The notes: generated from the sequence alone by a model not told the origin. Positions 1 through 9,609 are shown, numbered from the stretch's first letter. The stretch is 37,321 nt of DNA from Ignavibacteriaceae bacterium (GCA_013042995.1 JABDPB010000074.1:1-37321), one strand, 5' to 3'. Numbers and translations are program-made.

Positions 1-1
1 C

Positions 2-127
2 TGTAAAGAAAAAGGATTAATTCTCACTCCTGGAACAATAAATTCTTTGCGTGCAGTTACTCATTTGGATGTTAATGATGATGATATAAGTAAAGCTGCG
101 AATATTATAGACGAGGTTTTCAAGTGA
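2..127 (+). CDS. Threonine aldolase, C-terminal fragment (gene enters from the left)
   Basis: An open frame runs from the window edge to a TGA at 125-127 and encodes about 41 residues. The segment LRAVTHLDVNDDDI resembles the end of beta-eliminating/low-specificity L-threonine aldolases (PLP enzymes cleaving threonine to glycine and acetaldehyde), whose last strand usually reads R-x-V-T-H-L-D-V. The rest of the gene, including the PLP lysine, lies outside the window, so the family call rests on this tail alone. Its stop overlaps the start of the next gene by 4 bases (GTGA), which suggests translational coupling. Confidence 0.6.
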   Translation, partial: CKEKGLILTPGTINSLRAVTHLDVNDDDISKAANIIDEVFK

Positions 128-582
128 CTGATTTAATAATTCCCAAGGAATTCAAACACAAATACACAGCAACCGTTCGATTTCACGAAGTTGATATGCT
201 CGGTGTGTGCAATAATGCAGTTTACATTAATTTTTTTGAAACCGCTAGACTGGAGTATATCAAAACTGCTGGTTTGATGCCTGGGAAAGGAATCTTTTCT
301 GACGGTAAAATATTTTTCATGGTACGAAACGAAATCAATTACCGTGATCATGCATACTACGATGATGTGTTAGATATTTATTCAAAAATTTCGTTTATAA
401 AAAATTCTTCATTTGGTTACGATCACTTGATTGTAAAACATAAAACAGGTAAAATTATCGTTGATGGAAAAGGTGTTGTAGTTTATGTCGATCCCCAAAC
501 AAAAAAATCTGCAACTCTTACGGATGATTTTATAAATAAAGTGAAGGCTTTTGAACCATCGGTTAAGATTATAAGAGAATAA
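124..582 (+). CDS. Acyl-CoA thioesterase, 4HBT/YbgC-type hotdog fold
   Basis: A 152-residue protein with the N-terminal hotdog signature of 4-hydroxybenzoyl-CoA thioesterase/YbgC relatives: RFHEVDMLGVCNNAVY followed by a helix NFFETARLEY. Asp24 sits where the catalytic aspartate of this family is found, although the usual D-x-x-G-H-V-N-N has C in place of H before NN. Such enzymes hydrolyse short or aromatic acyl-CoA thioesters in the cytoplasm; the substrate cannot be told from sequence. The start is GTG at 124, preceded by GAGG at 114-117, and overlaps the upstream stop. The next gene follows after one base, so the two are probably co-transcribed. Confidence 0.8.
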   Translation: MTDLIIPKEFKHKYTATVRFHEVDMLGVCNNAVYINFFETARLEYIKTAGLMPGKGIFSDGKIFFMVRNEINYRDHAYYDDVLDIYSKISFIKNSSFGYDHLIVKHKTGKIIVDGKGVVVYVDPQTKKSATLTDDFINKVKAFEPSVKIIRE

Positions 583-583
583 A

Positions 584-1273
584 ATGAGAAGAATTGTAAT
601 TGATATCGAGACCTGTGCTTATCCTTTCGAATCGCTCGCTGAAAGCCAGAGGGAATACTTACTTCGCTATGCAGAAAAAGAACCTGATCCTGAAAAAAGA
701 CAAATGATGGTTGATGATGCAGTTCGTTACACCAGTCTTTACCCATATACTGCAAAGTGCATTGCCATTGGAATATTCGATGTAGAAAAGGAAAAATCTT
801 ATATTTATTACGAAAGCAATAAAGACGAACTGTGGAAAAGTGAGGATGAAAATATTCATTACAAAGGTTTACTTGAAATCGATATGCTCAAATCGTTTTG
901 GAGAGTTGCAAACGCAGCGGATCAGATAATAACTTTTAATGGAAGAAACTTTGATATTCCGTTTTTAATGATGCGCTCTGCAATGTTAAAAATTAAAGTA
1001 ACTAAAAATTTAATGAGCTACCGTTACGGTGATGAACACATCGATTTGCTAGAGAAATTTACCTTTTACGGAGCCACCAGAAAATTTAACTTAGATTTTT
1101 ACTGCAATGCATTCGGAATTGAATCTTCTAAAACCTCTGAAGTTTCAGGAATGGAAGTTAAAAATCTCTATGAAGCCGGAAGAATTAAGGATATTGCTGT
1201 TTACTGCTCCAGAGATATTTATGCCACCTACAAATTGTTTAAGATTTGGAATGAGTATTTAAATCTTAAATAA
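584..1273 (+). CDS. Predicted 3'-5' exonuclease, PolB-exonuclease-like (DEDD fold)
   Basis: A 229-residue protein with the three exonuclease motifs of the DnaQ/PolB proofreading fold: Exo I V-I-D-I-E (Asp7, Glu9), Exo II around F-N-G-R-N-F-D (Asp124), and Exo III Y-C-S-R-D (Tyr207, Asp211). The Y-x-x-x-D spacing makes it a DEDDy enzyme. It matches the stand-alone family annotated as predicted 3'-5' exonuclease related to the PolB exonuclease domain (PF10108). It has no polymerase domain. The role is probably nucleic-acid trimming or repair, but the substrate is unknown. It starts two bases after the thioesterase stop. Confidence 0.8.
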   Translation: MRRIVIDIETCAYPFESLAESQREYLLRYAEKEPDPEKRQMMVDDAVRYTSLYPYTAKCIAIGIFDVEKEKSYIYYESNKDELWKSEDENIHYKGLLEIDMLKSFWRVANAADQIITFNGRNFDIPFLMMRSAMLKIKVTKNLMSYRYGDEHIDLLEKFTFYGATRKFNLDFYCNAFGIESSKTSEVSGMEVKNLYEAGRIKDIAVYCSRDIYATYKLFKIWNEYLNLK

Positions 1274-1359
1274 CAGCTTCTTGGCAGTGAATGGAGGGGT
1301 ATAATTTTATTATATTTCTTACCTAAAAATTCACGCTTAAACTCAAAATCATCTTATAA

Positions 1360-3588
1360 ATGAAAGAACCCGAAGTAAATTTAGAGCTTGCGATCGAACA
1401 CGGATTAAATGAAGAGGAATATGACAGAATTCTAAAAATTCTTGGCAGAACACCGACTTTTACAGAGCTTGGTATTTTCAGCGTTATGTGGAGTGAGCAT
1501 TGCAGCTACAAGAATTCAATTGCACAATTAAAAACTTTACCCAGAAGTGGGGGAAGATTATTAGTAGGTGCAGGTGAAGAAAATGCGGGACTTGTTGATA
1601 TAGGCGACGGATTAGCAGTTGCATTTAAAATTGAAAGCCACAATCATCCGTCAGCAGTTGAACCATATCAAGGCGCAGCAACTGGAGTTGGTGGAATAAT
1701 GCGTGATATTTTTACAATGGGCGCTCGCCCAATCGCTTCACTAAATTCGCTTCGATTTGGTAAATTGGATGATGCACGCACACGTTATCTTTTTGCAGGA
1801 GTTGTAAAAGGAATAGGGGATTACGGAAATAGTTTTGGTGTGCCCACAGTTGCAGGTGAAATTTATTTTGATGAATCATACCAAGGAAATCCTTTGGTAA
1901 ATGCAATGGCAGTTGGAATAGTAAAAACAAGTATTTTCGCAAGTGCAGTTGCAAAAGGTGAAGGTAATCCAGTTATGATTGTTGGTTCATCAACAGGAAG
2001 GGATGGAATACACGGTGCAACTTTTGCATCTGAAGAACTTTCGGAAAAATCAGAAGCTAAGCGTCCTGCAGTTCAGGTTGGAGATCCTTTCACAGAAAAG
2101 CTTTTACTTGAAGCTTCACTTGAAATTATTCGTAAAGGATATTTGATTGGAATACAGGATATGGGTGCGGCTGGTATTACTTGTTCCAGTAGCGAAATGA
2201 GCGCAAAAGGTAATTCCGGAATGAAGCTTGATTTAGATAAAGTTCCGCTTCGTGAAGAAGGAATGAGCGCTTATGAAATTATGCTTTCCGAAAGCCAGGA
2301 AAGAATGCTTTGCGCTGTTAAAAAAGGATATGAAGAAAGGGTTCGTGATGTTTTTGATAAATGGGATCTCCATTGCGAAATAGTCGGTGAAGTTATAAAT
2401 GATGATAAACTGGTCATAAATTATAAAGGAAAACTTGAGGCAGAAATTCCACCATTCGAATTAGTGCTGGGTGGCGGTGCACCAGTTTACACTCGCGAGC
2501 AGAAAGAACCAGCCTATTTAAACGAATTAAGAAAATTTGATTTTAATTCGTTACGTGAGTCAGAAAATCTTCAAAAAGAATTTCTAAAAGTTTTTTCATC
2601 TCCTAACATTGCATCTAAAAGATGGGTGTACGAACAGTATGATTCCATGGTTCGAACGAATACAATTGTGGGTCCCGGATGCGATGCAGCGGTTATCTAC
2701 ATTAAACGCACTAATAAAGCTTTGGCAATGAAAACTGATTGCAACGCACGTTACGTCTATTTAAATCCGAAGGAAGGAGCAAAGATTGCAGTTGCAGAAT
2801 CTGCAAGGAATATTGTTTGCTCAGGTGGTGTGCCGCTTGCAATTACTAATTGTTTAAATTTTGGTAATCCTTACAAACCCGAAATATTTTGGCAGTTTGC
2901 AAAAGTGATTGAAGGAATGGGGGATGCATGCAGGTTCTTTGATACTCCTGTTACCGGCGGTAACGTAAGCTTTTACAACGAATCTCCAGATCGGGCTGTT
3001 TATCCCACACCTACAATTGGAATGGTTGGACTGGTTGAAAACCTTTCGCACATTACAACTTCTTACTTTAAAGATGAAGGAGATTTGATTTATATATTAG
3101 GTGAAGATGATGAAGAACTCGGCGGTAGTGAATATTTAAAAATAATTCACAACAAAGTAGCAGGCGATTCACCGCAGCTTGATTTTGATGTTGAAAAAGG
3201 ATTGCAGGATACCCTGCTTGAATTAATCAGAAAAAATTTAATTAAATCTGCACACGATGTTTCAGAAGGTGGAGTTATATGCGCACTTGCAGAATGCTGC
3301 ATAATAAATGAAGAGAAAATTATTGGTGCTGAAATTAATCTTACAATAAAAAGCAGAAAAGATTTTTCCTATTTCTCTGAAACACAATCACGTGTAATCG
3401 TAACTATTTCAAAAGAAAATAAAAGAGAATTTGATAAGTTTGTTCATTCTTCAAATCAATTATTCTTTGATATCGGAGAGGTTCGCGGCACATCTTTAAA
3501 GATTAATGATGATATAAATGTAAATCTCAATGAGCTTTATGATTTGTATTTCAATACAATTCCGAAAATAATGAGCAGTGAAAAATAA
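1360..3588 (+). CDS. purL: Phosphoribosylformylglycinamidine synthase subunit PurL
   Basis: A 742-residue protein of the small PurL type, which catalyses the ATP-dependent fourth step of purine synthesis (FGAR to FGAM) together with the PurS and PurQ subunits; neither is encoded in this window. Visible landmarks are W-S-E-H-C-S-Y-K (catalytic His47), E-S-H-N-H-P-S (92-98), G-V-G-G-I-M-R-D (109-116) and V-G-D-P-F-T-E-K in the first half, then a second AIRS-like half with G-P-G-C-D-A-A-V and T-G-G-N-V-S. Length is normal for the family. It ends inside the next reading frame, with an 11-base overlap. Confidence 0.96.
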   Translation: MKEPEVNLELAIEHGLNEEEYDRILKILGRTPTFTELGIFSVMWSEHCSYKNSIAQLKTLPRSGGRLLVGAGEENAGLVDIGDGLAVAFKIESHNHPSAVEPYQGAATGVGGIMRDIFTMGARPIASLNSLRFGKLDDARTRYLFAGVVKGIGDYGNSFGVPTVAGEIYFDESYQGNPLVNAMAVGIVKTSIFASAVAKGEGNPVMIVGSSTGRDGIHGATFASEELSEKSEAKRPAVQVGDPFTEKLLLEASLEIIRKGYLIGIQDMGAAGITCSSSEMSAKGNSGMKLDLDKVPLREEGMSAYEIMLSESQERMLCAVKKGYEERVRDVFDKWDLHCEIVGEVINDDKLVINYKGKLEAEIPPFELVLGGGAPVYTREQKEPAYLNELRKFDFNSLRESENLQKEFLKVFSSPNIASKRWVYEQYDSMVRTNTIVGPGCDAAVIYIKRTNKALAMKTDCNARYVYLNPKEGAKIAVAESARNIVCSGGVPLAITNCLNFGNPYKPEIFWQFAKVIEGMGDACRFFDTPVTGGNVSFYNESPDRAVYPTPTIGMVGLVENLSHITTSYFKDEGDLIYILGEDDEELGGSEYLKIIHNKVAGDSPQLDFDVEKGLQDTLLELIRKNLIKSAHDVSEGGVICALAECCIINEEKIIGAEINLTIKSRKDFSYFSETQSRVIVTISKENKREFDKFVHSSNQLFFDIGEVRGTSLKINDDINVNLNELYDLYFNTIPKIMSSEK

Positions 3589-4567
3589 AATTTTACAAAA
3601 GATTAGAAATTCGAAACTCTATGCTCTATTCAGGAAAATTCGTTATTTCCTGCATCTTATTCCAGCATGGCACTGGTTCAAGAATTTTTTTGTGCATTAC
3701 TTTGGCGGATTGTATGACAGAACCGATAGACACCATCTGTTTCTACTATCAGGCGGTTTAGCATTTTCACTCTTTGTATGTATTCTTCCAATGACACTAA
3801 TAATATTTTGGCTGCTTGGGAAATTTCTCAACTCTGCTGAAGTCGAACTACAAATAGTTACGCTTATTGATACAGTAATACCCTACGATACTTATGCACA
3901 ATTTGTTAAGGAGATAATTTTTGATAGGGTAAAAGAAGTTGTTGAGTATAGGAACATTGCAGGCTGGGTAGGTATAATAGGATTATTTTTTGCTGCAAGT
4001 GGATTTGCCAGTAGTTTACGTACGGTACTGAATAAAATTTACGGGACTGATATTGATATTAATATTTTTCTTGGCAAGCTTAGAGATTTTTTGGTTATTA
4101 TTATTATCGTACTTGTGTTTTTAGCATTGATATTGGTTTTACCCATATTGGACTTTCTTGTTTCATTTGCGCAGACTACTCCTTATTTGCAATTTTTTAA
4201 TAAGCCTATTTTTCATCGGTTTTTTACGGCTTCATTTTCCTTTTTTGTTATGGTTCTGATTTTTGCTGTGCTGTATAAATTCATGCCAACGGAAAATATT
4301 CGCAAAAGATCTGTGTTGCTTGGGGCAATGTGGGCTTCAATCTTTTGGGTGGCAGCAAAAATTTTATTCGGAATGTATCTCTCCAGCTTTACTACTTTTA
4401 GCAGAATTTATGGGGCTTATGCATTAGGCATTGTGGTTGCCTTTTGGATTTACTATACATCAGCAGTTTTCATTCTAGGAGCCGAAATAGGAAAATTATT
4501 TGATGAACGGATTTCATTGAAAATAGCTAAAAAAGCTAAGTTTTCAAATGATTCTGATAGTGAGTAA
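3578..4567 (+). CDS. YihY/BrkB family inner-membrane protein
   Basis: A 329-residue polytopic membrane protein with about six hydrophobic segments and the family landmarks [10 protein letters not shown] near the first membrane segment, a glycine-rich [18 protein letters not shown] in the middle and [21 protein letters not shown] near the end, each only partly conserved. The family was once labelled ribonuclease BN in error; its real function is not settled. The GTG start at 3578 overlaps the purL stop. Hydrophilic residues rich in Lys and Asp follow the last membrane segment. It is probably co-transcribed with purL, although no functional link is apparent. Confidence 0.85.
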   Translation: MKNKILQKIRNSKLYALFRKIRYFLHLIPAWHWFKNFFVHYFGGLYDRTDRHHLFLLSGGLAFSLFVCILPMTLIIFWLLGKFLNSAEVELQIVTLIDTVIPYDTYAQFVKEIIFDRVKEVVEYRNIAGWVGIIGLFFAASGFASSLRTVLNKIYGTDIDINIFLGKLRDFLVIIIIVLVFLALILVLPILDFLVSFAQTTPYLQFFNKPIFHRFFTASFSFFVMVLIFAVLYKFMPTENIRKRSVLLGAMWASIFWVAAKILFGMYLSSFTTFSRIYGAYALGIVVAFWIYYTSAVFILGAEIGKLFDERISLKIAKKAKFSNDSDSE

Positions 4568-4606
4568 TCTTATTTAGTTTCCCATCAACATTCTTAATAG
4601 CTGAAT

Positions 4607-4635
4607 TTGACAATTACCTTTCTAGTTAGTAATAT
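4607..4635 (+). promoter_or_regulatory. Promoter of the cytochrome c-nosZ operon
   Basis: TTGACA at 4607-4612 is a perfect -35 hexamer, followed after 17 bases by TAATAT at 4630-4635 as a possible -10. The same sequence also fits a Bacteroidetes-type arrangement (TTG, 20 bases, TA-box). It lies 61 bases upstream of the start codon at 4696. The palindromic element at 4636-4659 begins at the very next base. The promoter reading is inferred from sequence only. Confidence 0.6.
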
Positions 4636-4659
4636 TAATCAGACAATTTTATCTGATTA
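4636..4659 (+). promoter_or_regulatory. Palindromic operator, probably for the Rrf2 regulator (copy 1)
   Basis: Perfect inverted repeat TAATCAGA, 8-base spacer, TCTGATTA, directly abutting the -10 hexamer of the nos operon promoter. A 22/24-identical copy lies in the same place before the Rrf2 gene (11141-11164). A dimeric regulator bound here would cover the start of transcription, so repression is the likely mode. The match to the Rrf2 protein is inferred from the shared site and autoregulatory position. Confidence 0.7.
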
Positions 4660-4695
4660 TAAAAACCATATTATTTTAAGAAAGGAAAATTATTT

Positions 4696-5223
4696 ATGCA
4701 ACTCAGAAAATATGGTAACGTGTTCGGATTTATGGGAGTAATTATTTTTTTAGCTGCTTTAGTTTTTTTAAGTGCCTGTGGTGATTCTGGTGAAAACAAA
4801 ACAACTACTGATACGCAAGTTGTTGAAAAAACAAATCCCAGTGGTTTAACAGACTGGGAAATGGAGAGTGGATTTGGTCCCGTAAAAAAGAAACTTAATC
4901 TTGGACCAATAAATGAAGAATTATCAAAAGAAGGTGAAGCAATTTTTGATACTAAATGTATCACCTGCCATAAATTGGATGAGCGTTATACTGGACCAGC
5001 ACAACGTGATGTATTGCAGCGTATTTCCCCTGAATTTTTTATGAACATGGTTGTTAATCCTGATGAAAATATTGAAAAACATCCACGCGCTAAAAAATTA
5101 CTTGCCGAGTATATGAATAAAATGACAAATCAGAATGTAACTCTTAAAGATGCGCGCGCATTGCTTGAGTATTTTAGAGTTTTAAAAGCTGAACTTGAAC
5201 AAAATAATCAAACCAATCAATAA
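4696..5223 (+). CDS. Nos-associated c-type cytochrome lipoprotein
   Basis: A 175-residue exported cytochrome with a signal peptide ending in the lipobox L-S-A-C (lipid-attached Cys28) and one haem site C88-I-T-C-H92. Downstream N-M-V-V-N-P-D and L-L-A-E-Y-M-N-K-M provide candidate Met axial ligands. It resembles the mono-haem cytochromes encoded just before clade II nosZ genes, thought to pass electrons from the membrane quinol pool to NosZ. AAAGG at 4681-4685 is the ribosome site. It is the first gene of the nos operon; its stop shares one base with an out-of-place upstream ATG of the nosZ frame. Confidence 0.88.
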   Translation: MQLRKYGNVFGFMGVIIFLAALVFLSACGDSGENKTTTDTQVVEKTNPSGLTDWEMESGFGPVKKKLNLGPINEELSKEGEAIFDTKCITCHKLDERYTGPAQRDVLQRISPEFFMNMVVNPDENIEKHPRAKKLLAEYMNKMTNQNVTLKDARALLEYFRVLKAELEQNNQTNQ

Positions 5224-5240
5224 TGGATGGAGGAAATCCT

Positions 5241-7196
5241 ATGAATCGCAAATATTTAAAGGCAATATTAATTGCTATTGCGGTTGTTTCTTTATTTGTA
5301 GTTTTTCACTATGGTTGCCAAGAGTCGCAAGACGTTACCGCTGGAGATGAATCTGGAAGGGTGTATGTAGCACCAGGCAATTACGATGAGTTTTATCTTT
5401 TTACATCCGGAGGATATAGCGGACAAATTGGAGTTTACGGATTACCATCGGGACGACTGTTTCGTGTAATTCCAGTATTCTCACAGGATCCTGAAAAATC
5501 CTGGGGTTATTCAGAAGAATCCAAACCGATGTTTATGACCTCGTACGGTTTTGTTCCTTGGGATGACTCTCATCATCCTGAATTATCACAAACTAATGGT
5601 GTCCCTGATGGAAGATGGATATTCATAAATGCAAATAACACACCAAGAGTTGCTAGAGTAGATCTTACAACCTTTAAAACGGCAGAAATAATTGAAATAC
5701 CCAACTCTGCAGGTAACCACGGCTCACCATTTATAACTGAGAATACTGAGTATATAGTTGCTTCAACCCGTTTTAGTGTTCCCATTCCAAATAGAGATGT
5801 ACCAATAAGTTCATACAAAGAAAATTTTAAGGGAACACTTACTTTTATAAAATGTGCAGATGACGGTGCAATGGATATTGAATTTCAAATTCTTGTTCCG
5901 GGTTTTAACTATGATTTAGCGCACTCTGGGAAGGGTCCGTCGCACGGATGGGCTTTCTTTACCAGTTATAATACAGAGCAGGCAAACACTTTACTTGAAG
6001 TAAATGCTTCACAGAACGATAAAGACTTTATTGCGGCAGTAAACTGGAAAAAAGCTGAAGAATATTTAGCTCAAGGCAAATTTAAAACATTCAATTCCAC
6101 TTATTACAGAAATCACTTTGATGACAAGACACACATGGCTACCTCAGAAAAGCGAAGCGATGTTAAAGTTCTTATTCCTGAAGAGTGTCCTGGTTTAATT
6201 TATTATTTGCCTACTCCAAAATCTCCACACGGAGTGGATGTTGATCCATCAGGCGAATACATAGCTGCAGGTGGAAAACTTGCAACAGTAATTCCTGTTC
6301 ATTCTTTCAGTAAAATGCTCAAGGCAATTGAAAATGAAGAGTTCGAAACATCCATCGATGGAATACCTGTTCTTAAGTATGAGTCTGTTATGGCTGGTGA
6401 AGTTCAAAATCCTGGATTAGGGCCACTTCATACAGAATTTGACGGTGAAGGGTACGCTTATACATCGGCGTTTATTTCATCCGAAATTGTAAAATGGAAA
6501 ATTGGTACCTGGGAAGTAGTTGATCGCATTCCAACATACTATTCAATAGGACACCTTTGTGTACCCGGTGGCGATAGCAAACAGCCCTGGGGTAAATATG
6601 TTGTTGCATTAAACAAAATAACAAAAGACAGATACCTACCAACAGGACCAGAGCTAACACAATCTGCTCAGCTAATTGATATTTCTGGCGATAAAATGAA
6701 ATTGTTACTAGATTTTCCAACTATCGGTGAACCACATTATGCTCAATCCCTGCCTGCAGATTTACTGATGAAAAATTCTAAGAGAATTTATCCAATTGAA
6801 GAAAATGAAAATCCTTACTCGGTTAAATCCGAAAAAAATGTACGTGTAGAAAGAAATGGGAATACTGTTCATGTTTATATGTCTACAATCAGAACCCACT
6901 TTGCACCTGATAATATCGAAGGAATAAAAGTTGGAGATGTAGTTTATTTCCATGTAACCAATCTTGAACAAGACTGGGATATTCCACACGGTTTTGCAGT
7001 TAAAGGTCTTAACAATGCAGAGCTTTTAATTATGCCGGGCTCAACTGAAACAATTAAGTGGCAGCCAAAGTTTGCAGGAGTATATCCATTCTATTGCACA
7101 GACTTCTGTTCAGCATTACATCAGGAAATGCAGGGATATGTTAGAGTATCTCCGCAGGGTTCGAATGTCAAACTTTCCTGGCATACTGGTAAATAG
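5241..7196 (+). CDS. nosZ: Nitrous oxide reductase, clade II (Sec-dependent)
   Basis: NosZ reduces N2O to N2 in the periplasm with a mixed-valent CuA and a tetranuclear CuZ centre. Starting at ATG 5241 (GGAGG at 5229-5233) gives 651 residues; an in-frame ATG at 5223 lacks a ribosome site and would precede the signal sequence. The CuA ligands are visible near the C-terminus: C619-x3-C623, H627 and M630 in the cupredoxin domain. CuZ-type histidines appear in the propeller, including D-S-H-H, G-N-H-G-S, S-P-H-G-V-D, G-P-L-H-T-E, G-H-L-C and G-E-P-H-Y. The N-terminus is a hydrophobic Sec-type signal with no twin-arginine motif, as in clade II. H-Y-G-C near its end could be a poor lipobox. Confidence 0.97.
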   Translation: MNRKYLKAILIAIAVVSLFVVFHYGCQESQDVTAGDESGRVYVAPGNYDEFYLFTSGGYSGQIGVYGLPSGRLFRVIPVFSQDPEKSWGYSEESKPMFMTSYGFVPWDDSHHPELSQTNGVPDGRWIFINANNTPRVARVDLTTFKTAEIIEIPNSAGNHGSPFITENTEYIVASTRFSVPIPNRDVPISSYKENFKGTLTFIKCADDGAMDIEFQILVPGFNYDLAHSGKGPSHGWAFFTSYNTEQANTLLEVNASQNDKDFIAAVNWKKAEEYLAQGKFKTFNSTYYRNHFDDKTHMATSEKRSDVKVLIPEECPGLIYYLPTPKSPHGVDVDPSGEYIAAGGKLATVIPVHSFSKMLKAIENEEFETSIDGIPVLKYESVMAGEVQNPGLGPLHTEFDGEGYAYTSAFISSEIVKWKIGTWEVVDRIPTYYSIGHLCVPGGDSKQPWGKYVVALNKITKDRYLPTGPELTQSAQLIDISGDKMKLLLDFPTIGEPHYAQSLPADLLMKNSKRIYPIEENENPYSVKSEKNVRVERNGNTVHVYMSTIRTHFAPDNIEGIKVGDVVYFHVTNLEQDWDIPHGFAVKGLNNAELLIMPGSTETIKWQPKFAGVYPFYCTDFCSALHQEMQGYVRVSPQGSNVKLSWHTGK

Positions 7197-7215
7197 TTAA
7201 AATTTTCTAGTTAAC

Positions 7216-7240
7216 GGGGAACGATGTGTTCCCCTTTTTT
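7216..7240 (+). terminator. Rho-independent terminator/attenuator after nosZ
   Basis: Perfect 7-bp stem GGGGAAC (7216-7222) and GTTCCCC (7228-7234) with a 5-base loop, followed by six T residues. It sits 19 bases after the nosZ stop and ahead of the remaining nos genes, which continue on the same strand. It probably lets only part of the transcription pass, so that cytochrome c and NosZ are made in excess of the maturation proteins. Confidence 0.85.
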
Positions 7241-7262
7241 ATTATTTATCTGGAGGGGAAGA

Positions 7263-7856
7263 ATGATACTCAAATCAAAGATAATTATTGTATTTGCTTC
7301 ATTACTTCTTGTTCTAACTTTCTTTTTTCCCTTGTGGTATATTGATCTCGAGGCACCACAATATCCTGAAGGTATTGGTCTTGAGATATGGCTGAATAAG
7401 ATTACCGGACAGAAACCGAATGATCTAGATAATATAAATGGCTTAAATCATTACATAGGAATGAAAGAAATTGAGCCGGATGCAATTCCTGAATTAAAAA
7501 TTATGCCTTTCATTTTAATTTTTTTAATTCTTTTTGGTTTAACATCAGGATTTACCGGCAAACGGGTATTAGTTTACGTTTGGATAACTTTATTTGTAGT
7601 TTTGGCTGCAGTTGGTTTGTATGATTTTTATATGTGGGAGTACGATTACGGACACAATTTAAATCCGAATGCTGCTATTAAAATTCCGGGAATGGTATAT
7701 CAACCACCATTGATTGGTTCAAAAATGCTTTTAAATTTTAATGCTATCTCAATGCCGGACATTAGTTTTTACATATTGGTACTTGTTGTGGCCTTGGCTG
7801 TAGTTGCGCTATTTCTTGATAAAAAATCAAAAAAGGAAAACGTAAAACATGACTAG
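7263..7856 (+). CDS. Nos cluster membrane protein, NosB-like
   Basis: A 197-residue protein with four probable membrane segments (about residues 6-26, 81-97, 102-122 and 166-185) and a non-cytoplasmic loop carrying N-H-Y-I-G-M (62-67). Unnamed membrane proteins with this layout lie between nosZ and nosL/nosD in clade II clusters; the Wolinella one is called NosB, but homology to it is not proved here. His and Met in the loops would suit copper contact (inference). ATG 7263 is chosen because GGAGGGG lies at 7252-7258; the longer frame from 7224 starts inside the terminator loop. It overlaps nosL by 8 bases. Confidence 0.7.
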   Translation: MILKSKIIIVFASLLLVLTFFFPLWYIDLEAPQYPEGIGLEIWLNKITGQKPNDLDNINGLNHYIGMKEIEPDAIPELKIMPFILIFLILFGLTSGFTGKRVLVYVWITLFVVLAAVGLYDFYMWEYDYGHNLNPNAAIKIPGMVYQPPLIGSKMLLNFNAISMPDISFYILVLVVALAVVALFLDKKSKKENVKHD

Positions 7857-8313
7857 ATCGAAAATTATTAGTTCCACTTTATTTTTAGTTCTAACGATTA
7901 TATTATTTGTTTCCTGTGGAAGTGAACCTGAACCAATTAATTACGGACACGATGAATGCGAATACTGCAGAATGCTTATTACAGATAACAAATACGGTGC
8001 AGAACTAATTACGAAAAAAGGTAAAATCTATAAATACGACTCAATAGAATGCTTAATTAATTATTCATTAGTTGAAAATCTTTTAGGCGATAATGAAGTT
8101 ACAATGCTTGTAGATGACTTTTCAAACCCCGGTAATTTTACTGATGCCCGAACATCCTCTTATTTGCATAACGATAATTTCAGAAGCCCGATGGGCTTAA
8201 ATGTAATGGCATTTAGTACTGAAGAGCAGCGTAGCAATTTTGCAAAAGAAAATGCTGGCAGTAAGCTTTCTTGGATTGAAGTGATTGAACTAACAAAGCA
8301 AAAAGATAACTGA
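7849..8313 (+). CDS. nosL: Copper chaperone lipoprotein NosL
   Basis: A 154-residue lipoprotein with signal peptide, lipid-attached Cys23 (V-S-C) and the NosL metal site H-D-E-C37-E-Y-C40-R-M42. NosL binds Cu(I) at the outer face of the membrane and helps to build the CuZ site of NosZ. The following segment G-x-I-Y-K-Y-D-S-I-E-C-L is also typical of NosL. It is translationally linked to the upstream membrane protein by an 8-base overlap. A 60-base gap with no recognisable signal separates it from nosD. Confidence 0.92.
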   Translation: MTRSKIISSTLFLVLTIILFVSCGSEPEPINYGHDECEYCRMLITDNKYGAELITKKGKIYKYDSIECLINYSLVENLLGDNEVTMLVDDFSNPGNFTDARTSSYLHNDNFRSPMGLNVMAFSTEEQRSNFAKENAGSKLSWIEVIELTKQKDN

Positions 8314-8373
8314 TACATTCTAATTCGTTTTTATATTCCATTCAGAATAATCTTAATTTAAAATAAGTTTTAA

Positions 8374-9609
8374 ATGAAATTTTCATTTTCAATTCTTCTA
8401 TTAATAATTCTTTGTTCTTCAATTAACTTTTCCGAGACAATCATTGTTTCAAAAAGCGGAAAAGTAAAATCAATTTCTGCAGCATTGAATTTAGCAAACG
8501 ATGGTGATGAGATATTAATTGAAGAGGGCACTTACGAAGAAGGAAATATCATTGTAAAAAAAAGTGTTAAAATCAGAGGGAAAGGTTTTCCTGTTATTGA
8601 TGGAAAGGGGGATGGAGAAGTATTTACAGTTTTAGCAGACGATGTATTAATTGAAGGATTCATTATAAAAAATTCAGGCATAAGCTATTTGGAGGAAAAT
8701 GCCGGCGTAAGACTTGAAGAAGTCCGGAACTGCACTGTAACCAACAACAGATTTATCAATAATTTTTTCGCAGTCTATCTTGCAAAAACTGCAAACTGTC
8801 TTATTTCAAATAACCATATCGAAGGAATTAAAAAACGGGAAACAAATTCCGGGAATGGGATCCACTTGTGGTACTGTAAAAACATAACCGTTGAAAAGAA
8901 CACAATTCTAAACCACCGCGATGGAATTTATTTTGAATTTGTACGACACGGAAAAATCGAAAATAATTTTAGCAAAGGGAATTTAAGATACGGACTACAC
9001 TTTATGTTTTCCGATAGCTGCGAATACAGGAAAAACACCTTTGAACTAAACGGTGCAGGCGTTGCAGTGATGTACACTAAAAATGTTTTGATGGAAGAAA
9101 ATATTTTCAAATTGAATTGGGGCCCTGCTTCGTACGGTATTTTATTGAAAGAAATTTCGGATAGTGAAATATCGAATAACTTGTTTGAAGAAAACTCAAT
9201 TGGAATTTATATGGAAGGATGCAGCCGAATTACAATTGAACAAAATGATTTTGTAAAAAACGGCTGGGCTTTAAAGCTGATGGCGAATTCGATGGGAAAT
9301 TACTTTTATGAAAATAATTTTGTGGCAAATTCATTTGATCTTTCAACAAACAGCAGACAGAATTTTAATACGTTTGAACGAAACTACTGGGCAAATTACT
9401 CTGGTTACGATTTAGATAAAGATGGCTATGGTGATGTTCCGTTCAGACCTGTCACAATGTTTTCGATGATGGTAGAAGATCAGCCGACTTCGCTTATTTT
9501 ACTCAACAGTTTGTTTATAAAAATCTTAGATGTTGCGGAAAGCATTGTTCCTGCTATTACACCCAAAGCACTCACAGATCCAAAGCCAAAAATGAGTTCG
9601 TACAATTGA
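8374..9609 (+). CDS. nosD: Periplasmic copper-site maturation protein NosD
   Basis: A 411-residue exported protein with a signal peptide (about 1-19) followed by many degenerate right-handed beta-helix (PbH1/CASH) repeats of the N-x-I/F-x-x-N type, for example N-N-R-F-I-N-N, N-N-H-I-E and E-N-I-F-K-L-N. The C-terminus has N-Y-W-A-N-Y-S-G-Y-D-L-D-K-D-G-Y-G-D, a signature of NosD proteins. NosD works with the NosFY transporter to supply a component for CuZ assembly. Its TGA stop overlaps the nosF start by 4 bases. Confidence 0.93.
   Translation: MKFSFSILLLIILCSSINFSETIIVSKSGKVKSISAALNLANDGDEILIEEGTYEEGNIIVKKSVKIRGKGFPVIDGKGDGEVFTVLADDVLIEGFIIKNSGISYLEENAGVRLEEVRNCTVTNNRFINNFFAVYLAKTANCLISNNHIEGIKKRETNSGNGIHLWYCKNITVEKNTILNHRDGIYFEFVRHGKIENNFSKGNLRYGLHFMFSDSCEYRKNTFELNGAGVAVMYTKNVLMEENIFKLNWGPASYGILLKEISDSEISNNLFEENSIGIYMEGCSRITIEQNDFVKNGWALKLMANSMGNYFYENNFVANSFDLSTNSRQNFNTFERNYWANYSGYDLDKDGYGDVPFRPVTMFSMMVEDQPTSLILLNSLFIKILDVAESIVPAITPKALTDPKPKMSSYN

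Noticed and set aside
3225-3256. AATCAG and ATCTG pair inside purL as a third Rrf2 operator
   Set aside because: The arms are about 15 bases apart instead of 8, the spacer does not match, and the site is within conserved coding sequence.
5223-5240. Upstream nosZ start at 5223
   Set aside because: It overlaps the cytochrome stop, has no ribosome site, and adds six polar residues before the signal sequence; the GGAGG inside this stretch serves ATG 5241.
7224-7262. Longer start of the nosB-like frame at 7224
   Set aside because: That ATG lies in the loop of the terminator and has no ribosome site; ATG 7263 follows GGAGGGG.
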